Below are positions 13,341 through 16,982 of a DNA stretch of 16,982 nt, in pieces (positions within the stretch are counted from its first letter, which is position 1; each line of letters begins with the position of its first letter). Made by a program: the position numbers and the translations under genes. The notes below the pieces were generated by a model. That model did no database searches, was not told the origin of the DNA, and saw only the letters and a program-made list of their open reading frames with translations. The stretch comes from Baffinella frigidus (Eukaryota > Cryptophyceae > Cryptomonadales > Baffinellaceae), in assembly GCA_026770585.1 (NCBI GenBank), contig MU647737.1, positions 6,213 to 23,194 of the forward strand. Reading direction: 5' to 3'.

Positions 13341-13559
13341 CAGGGCCAGGGACCACCGCACTAAAAACGGCCTTTCTTCGAAAGTTTTCAGTCCTCGATG
13401 GCTTTCTGGGATCTTTTTCCGTTGCGGGAAATGGCTTTGAGTCGATCCTCGATTTGCGCGACTTCGGAGGTCGGAGAGGGATGACCTGTTGAAATCGTAC
13501 TGTTTTGTATCCTTGCATTCCTGTCCTCTGCGTGTTCGTAGAATTCCGGAAATTGTGCC

Positions 13560-14275
13560 GCAATGTCTAGCAGATCAAAAGTTGTCGAAATCCCCTTTGA
13601 ATAGTTCGTAAAAGTGGAGGAAATCGTTTTTTTTCTTTCCGGAAGGCCCCGTCTGGGTGAAACAAGGGTAATACGAGTTGGGTTACGAGTATGTTAGGAT
13701 CCTTCATACTCACATGGAGTTTGAAAACTTTCCCCTGACTAGTGTGGCTGTGTGGTTTAGGGGTTGCAATGGCAATTTTTCTTAGAATTTCGAGGGCTAC
13801 AACTTTGCGATACGAGGGGGTCCTCGTAGGGACCCCTTAGTTACTGTGTGGGTTACGAGTGTCATGGAAAGAGTCATAAGCGATCAGCCGAGGTCTGGGG
13901 TACCGGTACCGAGGCGGGCCCCAGTTTGCGCTCCGGACCATAACTTTTGAACCCCTGAGCCGACTTTACTTTTCTCGACGGTTCTGGAATCCTGTGGAGG
14001 TCCTCTTCAAATCTACATGAATCATGTAAGGCACCAGAGGCCACTGACCTACCAATCTAGTCAACTTTTTCTTCGTATACGATTTATTTGGTGATTTATG
14101 ACTCTGGGTAGGTGACTCGCTAGAGCATCTTCTGCTCTCCCGTGTCGCCTCCCAGAGAGGAGCCCCTAGAGTGTGTGGTCCCTCGACGCGCAAGCCTCGA
14201 GTCCCCAACGGTATGGCAGCTCGAGCCGAGCTGACGAACCCCGGCGCGGTGAATGAAAATCCGTTGAATTGAGTT
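13560..14275. other. about 700 bp without a recognised gene or mobile element
   Basis: The sequence looks unique and non-repetitive. Small palindromes occur: GGTACCGGTACC (13899-13910) and a TACGAG..CTCGTA pair near 13812-13829. An 80-residue minus frame (13966-14208) has no recognisable features. Confidence 0.6.
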
Positions 14276-14394
14276 TAGGATCCTAGGATCCTACCGGTAT
14301 CACACGAACAAGGCGAGTTTTCGGCAAGATACCGACTGTGTGAGATATCTCGCACTGTGCGAGATATTGAATTTTTGCCGAAGAAACACGCCAA
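14276..14394. repeat. palindrome followed by nested hairpin
   Basis: TAGGATCCTAGGATCCTA (14276-14293) is a perfect 18-nt palindrome. Next, TTCGGCAA (14320-14327) pairs with TTGCCGAA (14375-14382), extended outward by GGCG-GTTT / AAAC-CGCC. Inside, ATATCTCGCA-CTG-TGCGAGATAT (14345-14367) is a perfect hairpin. This may be another foldback element with a short conserved centre. Confidence 0.75.
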
Positions 14395-14453
14395 AAGTCA
14401 GCAATTTGGCACGTGCCTCCCCTTCCGACTCTTAAATAACAAAACATGGAATT

Positions 14454-14520
14454 TACCACACAAACATGATTTTTGATACATGATTTTTAATACACCGCGC
14501 AGTCAGGAGCTTGTAGTAAA
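14454..14520. mobile_element. very degenerate TACTACAC-family relic
   Basis: TTTACCACACAAACATG at the left and CTTGTAGTAAAAGTAAA at the right resemble the two core arms. The loop is about 50 nt and the outer arms pair poorly. Assignment is tentative. Confidence 0.35.
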
Positions 14521-14561
14521 AGTAAATAAAAATTAGAACACGTCTCGGGGGCAGGGTGGTT

Positions 14562-14701
14562 CCGTCAATTTCGTTCCTGAATATCCCGTCAATCATAGGG
14601 GTTGACTTGACGGAAAGTCAAGTCAATTCGAAAGGGCTGGGGTTGACTTGACTTGAAGTCAATCGTCAATCGTTGGTGTTGACTTGACGGGAAATTGACG
14701 G
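14562..14701. repeat. compound hairpin of GTTGACTTGAC repeats
   Basis: CCGTCAATTTC (14562-14572) and GAAATTGACGG (14691-14701) are perfect inverted repeats. Between them are three direct copies of GGTTGACTTGAC (14600, 14641, 14678). The first forms a perfect hairpin TTGACTTGAC-GGAAA-GTCAAGTCAA (14602-14626). No coding frame. Confidence 0.82.
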
Positions 14702-14731
14702 AAAACGGAAAATCAAGGAAACGGGCAGGCA

Positions 14732-14750
14732 CCCCCCCGAAGGGGGGGGG
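14732..14750. repeat. C7-GAA-G9 hairpin
   Basis: A run of seven C, a short GAA turn, and nine G. It could form a very stable hairpin. The DNA after it, to 14894, has no recognised gene. Confidence 0.75.
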
Positions 14751-14925
14751 TTAGCGCCGCAGGCGAAAAAAAATGGGCCATTTTGTGGCTTACCCCCCCT
14801 CAGAATGGAACTGGCGCATTTTCGGCCGGAAAAACGCACCCATCTTTTGTTGAAAACAGGGTTCCCGAGTGGTGCATCTTTCAATAATTTCGGTTTACTG
14901 TTAAGGGTTTAGGGTGTAGGCCTTA

Positions 14926-15053
14926 GGGTTGAAGGAAGCGCCCGCCCCGTAGAAGCCTACAGGGGTATGTTGCTCATAAGATAGCGTGCTCAGTACATAG
15001 CGCCACCCCCTAGTACCCTACCGTAGGTCCTAAACCATACAACCCTAAACTGT
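14926..15053 (+). repeat. subtelomeric-type unit 1 of 4
   Basis: The unit runs GGGTTGAAG-AAGCGCCC, CCTACAGGGGTAT, GCTCATAAG, ATAGCGCCACCCC, CTAGTACCCTACCGTAGGTC, CTAAACCATAC. It recurs at 15358, 15613 and 15849. It is followed at 15057-15081 by a CCGTAAACC..GGTTTACGG hairpin, where local C-rich telomere-like sequence switches to G-rich. Confidence 0.8.
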
Positions 15054-15079
15054 GAACCGTAAACCTCGAAAGGGTTTAC

Positions 15080-15357
15080 GGTATACCGTGTACCGTTTGG
15101 GATTTAGGGTTTAGGTCACGATGTAAGTTTCATGATCTCGGGTTGTAAGGTTTCGGGTCTCGGGTTCAGGGTGTATTGTTCAGTTCTCAGGTTTTAGGGT
15201 TTAGGGTTTAGAGTGTAGGGCTTCGGTTTCAGGGTTAAGTGTTGAGGGCTTTGGGTTTAGGGTTTCGGATCTGGGGTTTCGGTTCTGGGGTTTACGGTTT
15301 ATGGTTTAGAGTTTAACTTTAAGGGTTTAGGGTTTAGAGTTTAGGGTTTAGGGTTCA
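15080..15357 (+). repeat. telomere-like spacer between units 1 and 2
   Basis: TTTAGGG, TTTCGGG, TTCAGGG and irregular variants, with the G-rich strand plus. A TTTCGGATCTGGGGTTTCGG-type segment recurs at 15538. Confidence 0.8.
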
Positions 15358-15481
15358 GGGTTGAAGCAAGCGCCCGCCCCCTAGAACCCTACAAAGGTAT
15401 CACAGGGGTGTCTCACTCAGAAGATAGTGTATAGCGCCACACCCTTGTATCCTACTGTAGGTCCTAAACCATACACGCCTA
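15358..15481 (+). repeat. subtelomeric-type unit 2 of 4
   Basis: Same order of motifs as unit 1, with a short insertion around GTATCACAGGGGTGTCTCAC. It ends CCTACTGTAGGTCCTAAACC. Spacing to unit 1 is 432 bp. Confidence 0.8.
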
Positions 15482-15612
15482 GACCGTGAGGGTTTAGGGT
15501 TTTGAGGTTGAGGACAGCACCCTCCCCCCCATGACTGTATCTGGGGTTTCGGTTCTGGGGTTTAGAGTTTAGGGTTCAGGGTTGAGGTTATGGATTTGGG
15601 GTTTAGGGTTTA
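15482..15612 (+). repeat. telomere-like spacer between units 2 and 3
   Basis: TTTAGGG-type variants with a C8 run at 15523-15530. No gene. Confidence 0.75.
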
Positions 15613-15705
15613 GGGTTGAAGCAAGCGCCCCCCCCCCCCTACCGTACAGGGGTATTTTGCTCGTAAGCAAGCGCCACACCCTTGTACCCTACTGAAGGTC
15701 CTAAT
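15613..15705 (+). repeat. subtelomeric-type unit 3 of 4
   Basis: GGGTTGAAGCAAGCGCCC followed by a long C-run, CGTACAGGGGTATTTTGCTC, then GCGCCACACCCTTGTACCCT. Shorter than units 1 and 2. Confidence 0.8.
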
Positions 15706-15848
15706 CCCTTCAGGGTTTACACTAAGGGGTTGAGGGTTTATGGTTTAGGGTTCAGGGTTTAGGGTTTAGGGTTTGGGGTTTAGGGTTTAGGGTTTGGTGT
15801 TTAGGTCAAAAGAACCTGCAGGGTGTATGGTTTCGGGTTTAGTCTTGA
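15706..15848 (+). repeat. telomere-like spacer between units 3 and 4
   Basis: TTTAGGG, TTCAGGG and TTTGGGG variants. AGAACCTGCAGGGTGTATGG (about 15810) recurs as AGAACCTACAGGGTGTATTG at about 16121. Confidence 0.8.
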
Positions 15849-15965
15849 GGGTTGCAGAAAGTGCACACACCCCACCCCGTACCTCACAGGGGTACCTCGC
15901 TCATAAGCAAGCGCCAACCCCTAGTTCCCTACGGTATCTTCTAAACCCCCAGCCCCTAAGGCCTG
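15849..15965 (+). repeat. subtelomeric-type unit 4 of 4
   Basis: A diverged copy: GGGTTGCAGAAAGTGCACAC, CTCACAGGGGTACCTCGCTC, GCGCCAACCCCTAGTTCCCT, ACGGTAT. It ends in a C-rich stretch that is locally opposite in polarity to the surrounding G-rich tracts. A short plus frame over it is not a gene. Confidence 0.72.
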
Positions 15966-15984
15966 AACCCCACACCCAAAGAGT

Positions 15985-16245
15985 GTTTGTGGTTTAGGGT
16001 TTAGGGTTTACTGTTTAGGGTTTGGGTTCATGGTTCAGGTTTAGGGGTTTGGGGTTTAGGGTTTGAGGTTCAGGGTTTAGGCTTTGAGGGTGTGGGTTTC
16101 GTGTTTGGAGTTTAGAGTCACAGAACCTACAGGGTGTATTGGTTTAGGGTTTAGTGTTGATTGTTTAATGTTGATTGGTTTGGGGTTCAGGGTTTTGTGT
16201 TGAGGGTTCAATGTTTGGTATTTAGGGTATAATAACCTACAGGCA
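15985..16245 (+). repeat. degenerate TTTAGGG-type tract
   Basis: TTTAGGG with many TTTAG-GTT, TTGAGGG and GTTGATTG variants. The last tract with plus-strand G-rich polarity. At 16246-16345 the DNA becomes AT-rich (CTATTTATACTGG near 16287) with no gene. Confidence 0.8.
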
Positions 16246-16349
16246 ATTTACTGAAAACTCAAAATAAGGAAAACGGAGCTCTACCTATTTATACTGGCAA
16301 ATCGGCAATTCTTTCACAGATATGGAAGTTTCGGGCCATTCGATCATGC

Positions 16350-16657
16350 CTGGAGGAGGTGGTCTAATGGTATAGAGCAACGTCCTTCAGCGTGAAGATC
16401 CCCAGTTCGAGCCCAAGTGTTAGCACGAACGGATGTGGAGGGGACGTGGAGTTGTCTCCACGGCCACCCCGGTACCATATTTTGGAACATCTTGTCCTCA
16501 AAAACTTTATAACAATTACCCAATCCCTCGCAGTGGACCAGATCGATATCACTGTTGGATCCATTTCCTGGAGAACATCGTCTTTTTGGACCAAATTTCA
16601 TACCCACCTTGGCAAAATGGCTCCAATCACGCACTCAATTTGGTCCACCGTTTTTTT
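16350..16657 (+). mobile_element. tRNA-derived SINE-like sequence with pol III A and B boxes
   Basis: TGGTCTAATGG at 16360-16370 fits the A-box consensus TRGYNNARNNG, and AGTTCGAGCC at 16404-16413 fits the B box GWTCRANNC. Their 45-nt spacing equals that of a tRNA without a long variable arm. The predicted acceptor, anticodon and T stems pair poorly, so it is not a functional tRNA. Non-telomeric DNA continues about 240 bp, ending at T7 (16651-16657), the kind of signal at which pol III stops; earlier T4-T5 runs at 16480 and 16583 could also stop it. TGGACCAAATT (16587-16597) is inverted at 16637-16647. Several open frames overlap it on both strands. Confidence 0.6.
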
Positions 16658-16982
16658 CACACAGAAAAGTCCTCACGTGAGGAGAAAACGCAAGGAGGAT
16701 CTGCGAGCGATGGCTGGGGCTTTCGCAAGGGGCTTCGGGCCTGACGGGGATGCTGCGATGGGGTCAGAGGGGGAGGAGGAGCGTCGTGAGGACGAGGAGG
16801 ACGCCGCCATGTACGAAGGGGGGAGAGCCGCGGACGCCGCAGATGACGGCGTTGATGAGAAACCTCCAACCCAAAAACCCCAACCTCCAACCCCAAACCC
16901 CAAACCCCAAACCCCAAACCCCAAACCCCAAACCCCAAACCCCAAACCCCAAACCCCAAACCCCAAACCCCAAACCCCAAAC
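16617..16982 (+). CDS. open-ended acidic reading frame running into the TTTGGGG array (partial, doubtful)
   Basis: No family is recognised. The frame has no stop from 16368 to the window end. ATG codons occur at 16617 and 16710. Order of features: the basic patch RRKRKEDLRAM (16680-16712), then Ala/Gly-rich MAGAFARGFGPDGDAAM, an acidic stretch with EEERREDEEDAAMYEGG, and ADAADDGVDEKPP. After that the CCCCAAA array encodes a heptapeptide TPNPKPQ repeated to the edge. The array is open in all six frames, so only the first 80 codons carry information. The acidic composition may follow from G-rich DNA. The upstream part overlaps the SINE-like sequence. Without the 3' end, an intron or a stop cannot be seen. 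Confidence 0.25.
   Translation, partial: MAPITHSIWSTVFFTQKSPHVRRKRKEDLRAMAGAFARGFGPDGDAAMGSEGEEERREDEEDAAMYEGGRAADAADDGVDEKPPTQKPQPPTPNPKPQTPNPKPQTPNPKPQTPNPKPQTPN
16670..16683. repeat. perfect 14-nt palindrome TCCTCACGTGAGGA
   Basis: Centred on CACGTG, immediately after the T7 end of the SINE-like element and before the acidic frame. CACGTG is a common E-box/G-box binding core, but a single site does not establish a promoter. Confidence 0.7.
16859..16982 (-). repeat. inverted TTTGGGG heptamer array (CCCCAAA on plus strand)
   Basis: Degenerate from 16859, then thirteen perfect CCCCAAA units from 16891 to the edge. On the minus strand it reads TTTGGGG, the same variant as at 2887-3150. It is the only sizeable block whose G-rich strand is minus. 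It continues beyond the window. Confidence 0.94.

Noticed and set aside
14926-15965. CRISPR-like array
   Set aside because: Units are long, diverged, irregularly spaced and separated by telomere-like DNA. The sequence context is eukaryotic.
16350-16425. Functional tRNA gene
   Set aside because: A and B boxes fit, but acceptor, anticodon and T stems do not pair, so it is described as tRNA-derived.
16657-16980. Minus-strand frame with Trp-Gly-Leu-Gly repeats followed by a Pro/Arg-rich part
   Set aside because: The first part is the TTTGGGG array and the rest is the complement of the acidic plus frame, with a composition typical of an antisense shadow.

Overview
This is non-coding, repeat-built nuclear DNA from a eukaryote, most like a subtelomeric or interstitial telomere-repeat region. 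About 25 blocks of 7-nt repeats of the plant/algal/alveolate telomere type (TTTAGGG and the variants TTTGGGG, TTTCGGG, TTCCGGG, ATTCGGG and TTGAGGG) recur from one end to the other. TTTAGGG telomeres are known in land plants, many green algae, dinoflagellates and other alveolates, so the sequence alone does not name the organism. A few degenerate matches to the dinoflagellate spliced-leader core are a weak hint towards dinoflagellates. No rRNA, CRISPR array, bacterial operon or recognisable conserved protein family was seen.

Layout. 1-300: poly(G), then a 144-bp-period duplication carrying a small hairpin element. 300-2000: telomere-like blocks mixed with two higher-order repeats (a GA-microsatellite compound repeat and a repeat of roughly 290 bp). 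1970-3150: five copies of one short repeat alternating with heptamer arrays, ending in a TTTGGGG array. 3150-4000: AT-rich DNA, GA and GAA microsatellites and a dispersed repeat. 4011-4397: a long foldback element. 4400-4800: telomere-like DNA. 4850-7000: a dense series of foldback (inverted-repeat) elements of at least four families. 7000-8400: minisatellite, a nested inverted repeat and telomere-like arrays. 8439-8870: more foldbacks and a (GAA)-tailed retroposon-like copy. 9115-9600: heptamer arrays. 9631-10380: another foldback cluster. 10740-11890: telomere-like DNA, a foldback inside a three-copy repeat, and one weak minus-strand reading frame. 11889-12640: a tiny palindromic insertion and a 9-nt repeat region. 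12889-13290: telomere-like array. 13300-14900: unique-looking DNA with hairpins. 14926-16245: four subtelomeric-type units separated by telomere-like tracts. 16350-16982: a tRNA-derived SINE-like sequence, then an open reading frame that runs into an oppositely oriented TTTGGGG array at the window edge.

There is no gene circuit to reconstruct. Most long open frames are by-products of repeats without stop codons (GA tracts; heptamers lacking the TAG of TTTAGGG). Two frames deserve mention as weak candidates: minus strand 11491-11826, and plus strand 16617 to the window edge. The main biological content is the large set of foldback/MITE-like elements: a TACTACAC-core family, a 103-bp family with two full-length copies of identical length, a CCTACGG family, a 387-bp palindromic element, and a miniature palindrome with a nearby empty-site copy. 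All are interleaved with telomere-derived repeats whose G-rich strand is almost always the plus strand until the last 125 bases.
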